From Desarmillaria ectypa (Eukaryota; Basidiomycota; Agaricomycetes; Agaricales; Physalacriaceae), in NCBI GenBank assembly GCA_030407005.1, contig JAUDYN010000012.1:186001-250000 (forward strand): 64,000 nt of DNA. Reading direction: 5' to 3'. Positions 33,447 through 44,726 of the stretch are shown piece after piece. The notes below the pieces were generated by a model that did no database searches, was not told the origin of the DNA, and worked only from the letters and a program-made list of their open reading frames with translations. The first letter of the stretch is position 1; each line of letters starts with the position of its first letter. Both the position numbers and the translations under genes were made by a program.

Positions 33447-35763
33447 TCTAATCTCCTCCTCCTCCTCTCAGACCGTCGACGAAAATGTCATGCCAGAGCA
33501 TAAGGAAGGGCTGTATCGATGTATAATTGACAGAACCCTCAAAACGGACATTCTAGATTCTTACGATGAGGAAACGACAGAAGGGTTATAGTAACTGTCT
33601 TGAGGAGCGCCAAATTAGCCTGGACAGGGGCCATAGCATGGGTTGGCTTAGGTAATTCGGGATGATGATCTCCCGGCACGCAACGGCTTCACGGCGCATC
33701 CTTCAATCCCGGTGTCTCCCTATTAGTTGGCGCACTCTTTACGGGTAGATAGTAGGTACTATTTTCTTGTTCGAGACCCAATGCATATATGTATTACGTA
33801 GGGGCAGGCAGTTCGAGTGAAGGGCACATATCACTCTGAGATTTAGATTGTGCAAAATGCAAGCTGGCCGAGCAAGCTTTTTGCACTACTAAGTACTTTC
33901 CCACATCTGATCAAGGTGTATCTTATTTAATTCTGCTTGAATGAGCACTCGAGCAGCTCCAAAACCACCGGGTGAACAAAATGGATACAGCCCGCTGTTT
34001 CTTTGTACAAAAGGAAAGTATCGGGGACCGGCAACTGCCGGTACTGGATTGAATTGGCTTATCCCGGATCCGTTCCCCTTGGTGGTACAGCCAACAGATT
34101 TTGTTGCATTTTTTTTGGATGTACCGAGCATGCTTACGGGATGGAATACACATGACTGGTACATTATATAATTTCCATAGAAAATTTCCGTACTTCGCCG
34201 TTTACCACGACGTACATACTGGCAAACGTAGCTCAGATTTCCGTACCGCGTCCGACCTCGTTACAACAGCATTCAAGATGCCTTAACCTCATCCGAGATC
34301 CATGCCCTTCCACAGGTCTCCTGACGCGACATAGTTGCTTATCAGCCGTGACAACACATTTTATTGACTAGAGACACCAGCGGGAAGGTTTATTGATAAT
34401 GACATTAGGAACTGTAACAGAGGCTTGGCTCCCCCTGCTTCTGACAAGGGTCTTGCTCTACACTATACATGGACGTTTTTCTCATCTTTCTACTCGTCTG
34501 GTGCTTCTTCCTTCAAGTCGCGCTTAGTTCTTGGCTACACGACCATTTATCTTGTCTTATGCTGTGCGGCAAGGCCCTTAATACGGAAGTATCAGCGTGA
34601 ACGACGGATCCTTTGAAAGGTGCCACACTCGATTTGAACCCGCAGGAATCACGATGTTTCCCTCGAAATCCAAAGTCGGTACTTGTCGTGCATATCATGG
34701 CTATGTCGCCATCTATGGAACATGTCAAACATTGACCAGCACGTGGCTGAATCCCTTACTGGTTATTCAGTATGACGACTTTCCCCGTCTTTATCTCGCA
34801 GGTGTGGGGCGCTCGCAGTTTCAGCGGACCCGATGTGAACTGTGGCCGAATAAATCAATCTCGGCACCGGAAATCCACACCGGTTGACATTATCGCGCTC
34901 CGTTGCGTGATGGGCTTCAGAACGAGATATAAAAGGGAATCCTGGTCAGCGTTATCATTATCTGCACCCTACTCTCGCTCACTGCTCACCATCCTAAGGC
35001 TCCAACGGTATTCTCTTCGAACGCCACAAACACTCATGGTTGTGCTTTGGTCTCGCTGTGAATGTTTTATGGCGGTGATCGAGGCCATGAGTCGTGGCGG
35101 CCGCAAGGGTTATCGTTCCTTCTCTGCGGATGTCTGAGTGGTTGGGTTGGCTTGTTTGTGTTCTTTTTCTGGGGGGGAGGCGTTATCTGGGGCATATTTA
35201 CGGGCAGTTCCTGTGCAAGCCTTTATCGGGTAGCTACCTCCTCACCTGCGTATACTTGGGGCGAGTCTTATTCCTGTACTTCTTTCAATACGTGGCAGTG
35301 TAATTTTTCCATCCCATATTCAGTCGTTCTGTAATAGGACCAGTCTTCTTTCAATATCAGGCCTGGAACCATGTGGAGGGGGATACCCTGATAGAAGAGG
35401 ATAAGACAGGATCAGTCACCATATCATGATGGTCAGTGTTTTTTTAGCGCGATATGCCGTTATTTGCTATCAAGAGATGACATCGCTCTGGGATTATGAG
35501 TCGCTCGCAATATATATCTGTCAAATGATGAATAGAAGACGTCACGGCACATCCAAGTCGAATAGATAATATAGTACGGTATGGTGCATCAATACATTTC
35601 CTGCATGAACAGTAGCAATGAAGTAAAGAGAGTCAGAAAAGGTGGGAATAAAAGGATAGACTGTAAAAGTACAACAATGAAAATCCACCTGAAGAGATAA
35701 ACGACTATCAACAGAGAATCCAACACCAACCCCATCAACACTGAACACAACAGAAGGTGGAAA
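33447..35763. other. intergenic stretch
   Basis: No gene with domain or intron support is visible. Several overlapping frames of 60-120 codons near 33889-34171 and 34597-35334 look like chance frames. No LTR or tandem repeat was noticed. Confidence 0.45.
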
Positions 35764-36294
35764 TCACCTCAAACTTCTCAGGTCATTGATAACGTCCCGT
35801 ATATCCGTCCTATTCCATTCACCGTTCCACGCTTGCTTCCGCTCCTTCCTTCGAGCCAATCTATTAAAGTGTTTCGCAGAACCATAATTCTGCAACTGTG
35901 GTGCTGTGGAAGGACGCTTGGATCGCCGGGAACGAGTAATGGTAGGCTGAAAAGTGTGAAGGACAGGCTCTTCTCGATGTTGCCGTCGCCGGACTGTCTC
36001 GTAGTGCACCTTCCTTGGCACCAGGTTTCGGGCATGGGCATTCACAGGTCGTGATATGACCATCACTTCAGATTTCATCTTGGATTCAACGGTTGGTGCT
36101 GGTATCGGGATTTGGGATGGACTAGGGTGCGAGAGGATGCGACTGACTACCCTCCGACGAATATGGTTGAGAACAGAAAGAAATGAACGCTGTTTTTGTG
36201 GGCGCGCAATGGGGGAACGGGTGGGTTGGGAGGAAAAGGACTTGGACTGCCTAGCACTCGAGGAGCGCAGGTCGAAAACAGTACGCTGAGCCAT
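35764..36294 (-). CDS. basic, serine/arginine-rich hypothetical protein
   Basis: A single-exon frame of 176 residues from the ATG at 36294 (MAQRTVFDLRSSSARQSKS), within a longer frame that is open from 36360. The sequence is rich in Arg, Ser, Pro and Gln, with QPTITRSRRSKRPS and NRLARRKERKQAWNGEWN near the C-terminus and the ending INDLRSLR. No catalytic domain or membrane segment is seen. The low-complexity basic composition suggests a disordered, possibly nucleic-acid-associated protein, but that is only composition. Frames on the other strand overlap it, so coding status is moderate. Confidence 0.5.
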   Translation of the reverse strand: MAQRTVFDLRSSSARQSKSFSSQPTRSPIARPQKQRSFLSVLNHIRRRVVSRILSHPSPSQIPIPAPTVESKMKSEVMVISRPVNAHARNLVPRKVHYETVRRRQHREEPVLHTFQPTITRSRRSKRPSTAPQLQNYGSAKHFNRLARRKERKQAWNGEWNRTDIRDVINDLRSLR

Positions 36295-37812
36295 GAGTGA
36301 TAGAAGGAATGACGGTTGATCGAAGCGCAAGGTGATATTTAAGTGAAAGTATGGTTTCACTGAAACATAGGTTTGGAAGCGTATTTCCGCTAGAACGACG
36401 AAAGCAGAAATATTCCAGCTGACGAAGATGGCATGGTGAATAATTTTGGTGCTAGTAGCGCCACCGATCTAATTGAAGGTGACGCGCGTATTTCAAAGAT
36501 CCGATGAGCGAAGGGAGACAAGATTCTGGTTCCAGGACACATGCCACGGGCGAGAGGAAGGAAGGGAGCTGTATAAAGGTCTTAGCGGAATGGAAGACTG
36601 AGAGATTTTATCGATAAGCGCTCTTCAGTATAAAGTATCAATGCGTCACGTATGTTGACGCGGCAAATATGCGTCTGAACGCGCTTCAAGTGGATGTCCA
36701 TACCCCATCTAGATTGCTATCTTTGAATGGATTATGACATTGAGAATAGAATGAATATCAAAATGAAAAGAATAGCAGACGTTAGTACCTCTGCCACATT
36801 GCCCTTGGGAGCTTTTTTCACCGCAGTTACGCCGCAAAAGATTCAAAGTGCGGTACAACGATTCAGGGTGCGAAGAGAGTTTTCGTCGATGATTCCATAT
36901 TATAATCGAAATAGGAAAAAGAGAGCTAGAGGATCATAGTCAGGTTCTAGGCAAGCGGTCAGACCATACTTGAAGATTCCGAGCGTAGATGGTACTGGCT
37001 GCAATCGAAAGAGTTGAAAACGTCCTTCGTCTGCTTAGTCAGCACATTATGTACGCTGCCTCCGCAAGCTCCGTCAGCTCACAACATCCACTTTCGGAAG
37101 TACCGTATTGTCGGAAGGAAGTTTTGGGCGGCCCGTATTATCCGTTTTGCTGCGGCAGTCACATCACATGTCACAGCGGTTAAGTTACTGCCACTGCAGC
37201 GGGGATGCAAATTTCCTACTTCTTATCTTTGGGTATATAAGAGTCGATGCTGCTTTGTCCTCGTATGCCAAAACAAAATAAATTGCACCCAAATTATTAG
37301 AATCCACGAAGAATACCTGTTCCGACGCGCGCTTGGACTGGCAAATCCTTTAGTTTCTTTTGTAGATCTTGAATCCTTTCTACCTCTTCCTTGTTTGCTG
37401 ATAAACATCTCTTTTATACGCAGTTCTGGAGAATAAAAATTTCCGTTTCCATTTGGCCTGGAAGGGGGATGCTTATGTTCCAATACAACGATAACGCAAC
37501 AGAGATGCAGGATGCTCATTTTCCCTTTATACGTGCGTCTCTAATAAAACTTGAGCGCACCTTATTAATCCCATTAACTCACATAAGATGCTTTTCTATG
37601 CATATCCAGTGTAATCACGGGATTGAAGCACACCTGCACGGCCGTCGATGGACGATGAGAGTATCTATTGCCTCACGTCCGCCTCATTCGGCCAAGTACT
37701 TTACGCCCAATTCTGCTTTTGGTTGATATTGATCTTTTGTCAGCGTGATCAAAGATCATGCCAACCTTTATTCAAGCGCCGGTACAGCGCCTTTTGTTCC
37801 TTGTCCTGCACC
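36295..37812. other. intergenic stretch
   Basis: Lies between the basic protein gene and the first F-box gene. Frames such as 37014-37436 show no domain or intron structure, and I see no repeats. Confidence 0.45.
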
Positions 37813-39781
37813 ATGGTTGCGAGGGCGTATACAATGACCTCTGAAGAGCTCATGGATGCTTTAATGTATAGGATACAGAAAAAGTGCGTGTTATAACCAT
37901 TGGCGAGGACATTTTGTTCATTTGCTATTCACAGTGCCGTCAAGTGGAATACTGGGAAGGTATGGTGACGCAGCCTCTGTTTGTTTTATCGAAATCTAAG
38001 CCGTTACTCAGCTTGATAAGATGGAGAAACGTCTGCAAACGGCTGTTGCGGTTGTCAGAGGCGCCCGTAATTCTCTCCAGCCCGTCAATCGTATCCCGCC
38101 AGAGCTCCTCTCTGCCATCTTCAGCATGGCGCAGCATCATCTTCCTGGCTTCCTTCCTCTCTTCGGTCCACAGAGCACCTATAACCAAGCTACAAACTGG
38201 ATGTGCGTGCTCCGAGTCTGTCGCCATTGGCGCGGAGTAGCAGCAACTTTCCATTCACTTTGGACCACCATCAGCAACGAACGCAGCCCTCACACATTCT
38301 TAAAACGTTCCGGAGACTCCCTCATCACAGTTGTCGCCGGTTTGACAAAGACCTACTTTGACCAGCAGTATGTGTCAGCCATCATTGAGTCGTTACCTCG
38401 CATCCGTGAGCTTCATGTCGACTTTTGGGAGACTGGATCCCTTCTCGGGTCTTCGATCTTCCTCGCCGAGACTAGTGCACCAAACCTAGTCAGCCTCTCG
38501 CTACTAATGAATAAGGAGCCTGTTTTCGTGGGTTTGCATCCTGCCCTTCGCAAGCTTTTCAACGACGAGATTCCAAAACTGAAGCAGCTTTGTCTTGGAT
38601 ATTTCACATCGTGGCCAAAGGGTTATTTTACGAACCTGACTCACCTATGTTTGTACGACCAAGATCGATCATCTCGTCCTTCCACCTCCAACTTCCTCGA
38701 TATCCTGGAATCGTCACCCCAACTGGAGACGCTTGCGTTAATTGACGCCGGACCAACTCGTTATATTTCCGACGACCTCCCATTAGTCCCCATCGATCGT
38801 TTGGTTGCCCTTGATCGCCTTTGTGAATTTAGCATGAATTCTTGTAATGGTATTTTTGCCATTACACGCTTGCTATCGCATCTATCCCTCCCCAAACATG
38901 CGAAGATGTTTTTCTGGGGCACGCCACTCGCCAACCACGAAGAAGAGCTTTCCTCACTCTTTCCTTCGGACATCTCTCACCTCGAAAATCTGCAAAATAT
39001 CACGGAATACCGTTTGGTAGAGTACAACAGTGACGGTTCGAACGACATACTCAGTGTTGCCGATGGCGTTTTGTTCATCCGGGGGCGTGTCTCCATCCCA
39101 CAGCTCTCGACGATCCCCCTCCGATTCCCGTTGAGTAATGTCAAAGCATTACTCTTCGAAGCCAATCCATCACACCCTGCCCACAGCACCAGCGATCTTC
39201 AAGTTTACGCTACCTCTCGGATGTGGCGAGACACATTCGACCATCTGCCATCCATTGAAAGTTTCAGTATCCGCTCCAATGACATGGACAAAACAAGACG
39301 TATCTTGGAAGGTCTCTATCCTCGCGCCGAAGGAAACTCTGAGGTCCCGTGTCCTCATCTCACATCCCTCCGGCTAGAGAAGTACACTGCAGACCCATCG
39401 GCTTTTCTAGCATTCTTCATCGCGGTGTTGGCAGAAGAACGTGGGGGTATTGACTCTGTTGAAATCGTTTCTCTCGTGGGGCGCTCCGGGCCTCGTCAAT
39501 ACAATGGCTGGGGTAACCCAGGAGGTCAATGGCCTGCGACATATTATGGAAGCGATTCAGATTCGGATCCTGGAGAGAGAGACGGCGAAGATGGTGGAGA
39601 TGAGATTGATGATGAAGAGCCACCACTACGATCGGATGGTATCACAGCATTGAAAAGGCGCGTTAGAGATGTAAAACAGCGGAAGAGAACTGGAACGTAC
39701 GCCAACTGGGCCCCGGCAGAATGGCCAACACGAGCCTACTTGTGGGATGAAGAATGTCGTATAAGAAGAGGAGTGTGGTAA
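37813..39781 (+). CDS. F-box protein (copy 1)
   Basis: Substrate adaptor candidate for an SCF ubiquitin ligase. The main exon 38001-39781 encodes an F-box at its start (RIPPELLSAIFSMAQ ... VLRVCRHWRGVAATFHSLW), followed by leucine-rich, repeat-like strands (LPRIRELHVDFW, NLVSLSLLMN, LETLALIDAGPT). An acidic tail (DSDSDPGERDGEDGGDEIDDEE) precedes the end ECRIRRGVW. Two short 5' exons (37813-37887, 37935-37959) are my model; with them the protein is 626 residues. If the downstream ATG at 38021 is used it is 586. The length is normal for mushroom F-box proteins. A paralogue lies at 42602-44662 beyond the alcohol dehydrogenase gene. The target is unknown. Confidence 0.8.
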
Positions 39782-40645
39782 TTTGGTGTCTGCGCCTTCG
39801 GTTTCTTATAACTTAGGTATTATCATCTTGAATCTGGGGGTCAATTGCTAGGTGGATGAGATACCGACGTCCGATGCAATCCATGACTTAGGGAAATCGT
39901 TTTAAAAGGGGCTTTTACGATGGTCGGTTTCTCCCAATATTTCTATGCATGTAGAGGAATTGCAAAACACCTCGGCCTTGCCTTGAGGCGTGCATGCCCA
40001 ACCAATCGCGGCAAATTCTTGTCTTGGACTGTCAAAGAAATATAACATCGGGAATTGTGCTGCAGTGCAGGGGATGATCTCTTCTGCAAGAAGTTCATGA
40101 GAGCTGTGGTTAATAGCTATAACGCTGTTGTTCCTAGTTCCTGACCCCTTCCCATAAGACAATAAGTAAATATACTGCGCTCAGGCTGACAATATTTCAT
40201 TTAGCTATACATTGGTCAGCTCGTCGTAATTATGAAGTCGGCCAAGAATTGATTATCACATCACACTTGATTGCAAATTTCCCCAGGTCTTGAGTAACGC
40301 CAGGAGCCTGCTTTGTGGGGAACAATACCCTGGGTCTGGAGCGAGATGTCAAATGGCCACAATTAGTCCTACTTAGAGAAATCCCCTGAACCATTTACGC
40401 ATACATCGCTGCGTCAACTTTAGTATTATGTGAACACCGAGAAACAAACCTGTGCAGAAACTGGCGGCCTAGGCGATACGAAAATCTCAGATTTTCTGAA
40501 ATTCAATTTGTTGCTAATCCCGATAATGAGACGGAAACGCAATCATGTCATTTGCAGCAGAACACTTGATTGATTGATTGAATAAATAAACATTACAGAA
40601 GCTCCTGGTTTACAAATACGTTTTCGGTTTCTTTATCACCAACGC
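39782..40645. other. intergenic stretch
   Basis: Contains one minus-strand frame of 86 codons at 39902-40162 (ending EILGETDHRKSPF) with no domain or signal peptide. I do not call it a gene. Nothing else is evident upstream of the ADH stop codon. Confidence 0.4.
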
Positions 40646-42057
40646 TTAAGAAGACCTCGTGAGGTCAAAGACAACACGTCCTGCAACCGTTCCGGCGCTC
40701 ATTCCATCGTAGACACTAAAGATATCATAAGATTAGAATAAGATTCCCTCAAGAAGAAATGTTGGCTTACTCCTGGAGCTCCTTGAGGTCCTTGGAAACG
40801 AAGTGAACCGTCACTTGCCCGCGAGCGGCGATGTCCAAAGCTTCCCGGGCATCTTGACGGTTACCGACGTACGAACCGAGGATGCTGATGCTCTACGAGA
40901 TCATTATATATCCAGCTATCTTAGATACTGAATGAGGAAAGGCCTACCTTGAAGACGGTGAAGAAGATAGAGGCCTCCAAGGTCGCTTTTCCTGGGAGAC
41001 CGACAGCCATGAGGGTGGCACCAGGGCGGAGGTAGTCAATGGCTTGCTTATAGCCAGAGCTCTGTAATAGTATGAGTCAGTGCATACAACTTACTACAAG
41101 TAAGACTACTCACATGCGCAGCGGTGACAACAGCTGAGTGAGCTCCGAGTCCACCGGTTGCATCCTTGACATCCTTAACGATGTCCTTCGACTTCTTGAA
41201 GTCGATCCAGACCTCAGCACCAAGCGACTCGCAGAGCTTCTTCTTCTCATCACCAGAGTCGATGGCGATAACTCGGAGACCACGAGCACGAGCGTACTGC
41301 ACGGCGAGATGGCCGAGACCTCCTCCAGCACCGGGGAGGACGATCCAGTCGCCTGCACTGGTTTGGCTGTACTTGATAGCGCGGTAGACCGTGACACCAG
41401 CGCAGAGAATGGAGGCAGCGGCATCAGAGGGGAAGCCCTCGGGGATGGGGGTGACGTGGTTGACATAGGAGACAACGTATTCAGCAAAGGTACCGTCGAC
41501 CGTGTAGCCACTGAGCTTGCACTGAGCGCAGTCTGAAAATTTCGTGGATAGTTAGTAGCGAAAATGCGGATGGGAGGAGAGTACAAACTTTGTTCACGGC
41601 CCTTTCGGCAGTCCTCGCAGTTCAAGCAAGAGTCAGCGAGCCATTTGATACCAACGCGGTCACCGAGCTTCACTGGCCTAGATAAAGAGAAAGATAGATG
41701 GATCAACAGATAAGAGAATCAAACAAGATAATACGTACGAAGCGTTTGGGTCTTCACCGATGCCAACGACGATTCCAACACCCTCGTGTCCACCGATAAG
41801 AGGGATTTTGGGTTTGACGGGCCAGTCACCGAGAGCCGCGTGCAAATCGGTGTGGCAACAGCCTGAAAACAAGAACAAAATCAACAAAAGTAAATCGATA
41901 AAATAAATGGTTCACCAGAAGCCTCCATTTTGATCAGACATTCTCCTGCTGCAAGCTGACTTGGCTGCCTCACAGGGTGGTCGTTCTTAATCTTGATGCT
42001 GCCTCCGGTCCTTTCCACGAGAGCGACCTTCTGGACTGTGGGGATCTGGTAAGACAT
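40646..42057 (-). CDS. adh1: zinc alcohol dehydrogenase, yeast ADH1 type
   Basis: Cytosolic NAD-dependent alcohol dehydrogenase interconverting ethanol and acetaldehyde. Seven exons (42057-41916, 41862-41739, 41677-41589, 41532-41114, 41061-40948, 40892-40771, 40715-40646) give 359 residues, normal for the family. Catalytic zinc ligands are in SGCCHTDLH and GGHEGVG; the four structural cysteines are in [15 protein letters not shown]. The cofactor site reads [16 protein letters not shown] with the acidic end of the second strand at VIAIDSGD. It starts [14 protein letters not shown] and ends VFDLTRSS. All introns are GT-AG. Two CCCCAC hexamers, which fit the carbon-repressor (CreA/Cre1) consensus on the other strand, lie 161-186 bp upstream of the start. 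Confidence 0.93.
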
Positions 42058-42217
42058 GGCGACGAAGAGCTGGGTGAGGGAGGAGAGGGAGAAATGTGGG
42101 TAGAACTGGAGAGGGTTCTTGTTTTGCCTTGTCTGAGTTATCAGCTTTTAAGACAAAACGTTCAGATACTCCTGATTCCTATACGGAATAATTATTGGGG
42201 AATTTCATGGTCTCCTA

Positions 42218-42243
42218 CCCCACGGGGCCTCAGCTGACCCCAC
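42218..42243. promoter_or_regulatory. possible paired CreA/Cre1 carbon-repression sites of ADH
   Basis: CCCCAC occurs at 42218-42223 and 42238-42243, reading GTGGGG on the strand of the ADH gene and fitting SYGGRG. They are 20 bp apart and 161-186 bp upstream of the ADH start. Short motifs occur by chance, so this is only suggestive. Confidence 0.25.
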
Positions 42244-42601
42244 ATCCCGCCCTCAACCCGACCGTAATTGGTTTTCGGGCTTCCGTAGGGCGCGCGCATC
42301 TGCGGATTTGATTTAGGAATTACAACCATTTAGGAGGCGGCTGATAGCGCCTTGACACTGAAGGGCTTGGTCATTGGTTTTTCTCCCTTGGCCCTCAGGT
42401 GCGATTCAGACTTAAGAAAATTCTATGTTCTAGGACACACACCTTATTTCTTGGGAAGGCAAAGCTGGATGAAGAATTACAAGCTATAAGCGAATGAAAG
42501 GTAAAATGATCGCGCTTGGATCGCGCTAGATGTGACTAAGAAAGATCATGTCAATAGATTCGGACGACAAGAAATTGGACCCTGTCGGTTGATTTCCAAA
42601 C

Positions 42602-44662
42602 GTGGAGTGCAATTATATTTTCGATGAGGCGGTACACCCGGCCCGTTTCTACGTGTTTGAGGAAGCTCAACTCGCGACCACGAGCAGCTGTAAGCAAACT
42701 GGACAAGATCTCTTCATCGCGATGCTAGATTCGTCCATCTTTGATAAGATCTCATTTGAGGATTTACTGGATGCTGTGATTGATCGAGTTGACATAACGT
42801 AGGTTCTCTTGTTTCATTGAGCATTCCTAAGGCACTAAACGGCACTCCAGAGCGAGGAAATGGACTACAGATAAGATAATCATTTTCAATTCTCAATTAT
42901 ACCTGCAGGTTCACCGAGGCTGACTGTGGTCGTCAGCTTGACGCAATCGAAAAGCGTCTCCAGATTGCGGTAGCAATTATCAGAGGCGCTCGTAATTCTC
43001 TTCAGCCAATCAACCGACTTCCCCCAGAGCTTGTCATGATATTTCTAATGAGACAACAGCATCTCCCCAGATTTTTACCCATTCCCAGTGTAGGTGTCTA
43101 CAAAGAGGGGCACCACCGAGATTGGCTGAAAGTTCTGCACGTTTGTCGTCATTGGCGGGCTATAACCGCCACATACGCAAGGCTGTGGGCAACAATAGAC
43201 ACTGATCTGGATCCCTCGACTTTTATACGCCGTTCTTCGACGGCGCCACTCACTGTCTACGTCGGCATCAGAAACGGGAAAATAAATCAATCTGATCTCG
43301 AAACCATTCTTCGCCAGACACGCCGCATCCGCGAACTTCACATCGATGCGTTTAAATGGCAAATTTCTGCGACACCTCTATACGAACTTCTCAAAAAACA
43401 GACAAAAAGTCTTGTTAGTCTGACGATCTTGATCGACGGTGATCGTTTTTCTACCCCTCATGACTTGCCGAATCTCTTCAGCGGGAGAATGCCCAGGCTG
43501 AGGCAGCTCTGCTTAGAGAACATCTCTTCTTGGCCTAAAAACAGTTTCAATAATCTCACTCACGTTTGTCTCTATCGACAAGACCGTGAATTCAGACCCT
43601 GCACGAACGACTTTCTCGATTTCTTGGAGGGCTGCCCCTTGTTGGAAGAACTCGCTTTAATCGACGCGGGTCCGACAAGGTCGACAGCTGGTGACGTTCC
43701 GGCCGTCCTTTCCCACCGCATTGTTCCGCTAGATCACCTACGCGAGTTAAACTGCGGAAGTTTGGGATACGCCCTTCCCATCACCCGATTGTTATCTCAT
43801 CTTGCTCTTCCTGAATCTACAGCCATGTATTTTTGGGGGTGCTCCCCTGCAGCTACCGACAGAGGGGCATTCTCAACTAATACCCTATAATTGCTCGCAC
43901 CTCCGAAATTTACGTAGCATCAAGGAATGTCGACTCATTCGTTCCTTGCTTTCAGTCGGGAGTTCATACCAACTCGTTGCGGTAGCAGATTCCGTGATCT
44001 ATATCTGTGGCCTCTTCTCCCCTCCCGAAGTGGTAGGAATGATATCACACTATCCCCTAAACGACGTGGAAACATTGGTGATCGAGGAACGCCTCCTGAA
44101 TTCGTTTAGTAATATCACCACCGCCATGTGGAGAGATATGTTTGATTACTTTCCCAATCTCATATATCTCTGGTTACGTCCGTACTGTCTGCCGTCTCCT
44201 ACGCGAAGTATTCTCTCTGCATTGTATCCGGCACAAACCCCGGGCCGCACTAGCAACGTCCTCTGTCCTTTACTCACCTCTGTGCAAATCGAAGGGGACG
44301 ATGATGCCGTCCCTGCCGCCTATATTGCTTTGTTAGTAGGGGCTCGCAGGGAAGAGGGTAGCTCCATAATTAACTTGACGATATCGTCTTTCCACCCTCG
44401 CCGCCTTCATCCCAAACCTCCTTCTCCTTCCTCGCATTCTTCTTTACCGTCCACTCACAGTTCCGTATCCAGTACATCTGATTCCGATTCCGATGACCTA
44501 CCAGCTGGGGAGGAGGATGTCACCATCCTGAAGGAACATATTCCCAACGTTCAGGTACTCAAAAAACAGAATGTCCTTGGTATGTTTCCCCCTCGATGGC
44601 CGACTCGAGCGCATATGTGGCACTTGGAGCACACTAATCGACGAGCAACGACTCGATGGTGA
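42602..44662 (+). pseudogene. F-box protein (copy 2) with a +1 frameshift
   Basis: Paralogue of the F-box gene at 37813-39781. A first exon ends VIDRVDIT before a GT-AG intron (about 42799-42908), then QLDAIEKRLQIAVAIIRG, the F-box (RLPPELVMIFLMRQQ ... VLHVCRHWRAITATYARLW), LEELALIDAGPT and AMYFWG. At 43835-43839 a run of five G follows five T; removing one G restores the frame, so that WG continues as APLQLPTEG and then CSHLRNLRSIKECR. The downstream frame runs open to 44662 and ends with TRAHMWHLEH and a TTRW tail. As read, the protein stops at 43890. It is a recent frameshift or a sequencing error in a homopolymer; the rest is intact. Confidence 0.75.
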
Positions 44663-44726
44663 TATTATCGATGAGATCAGATCAGATAAAGATAAATACA
44701 AGCATTGTACAATCGTAATACATAAT

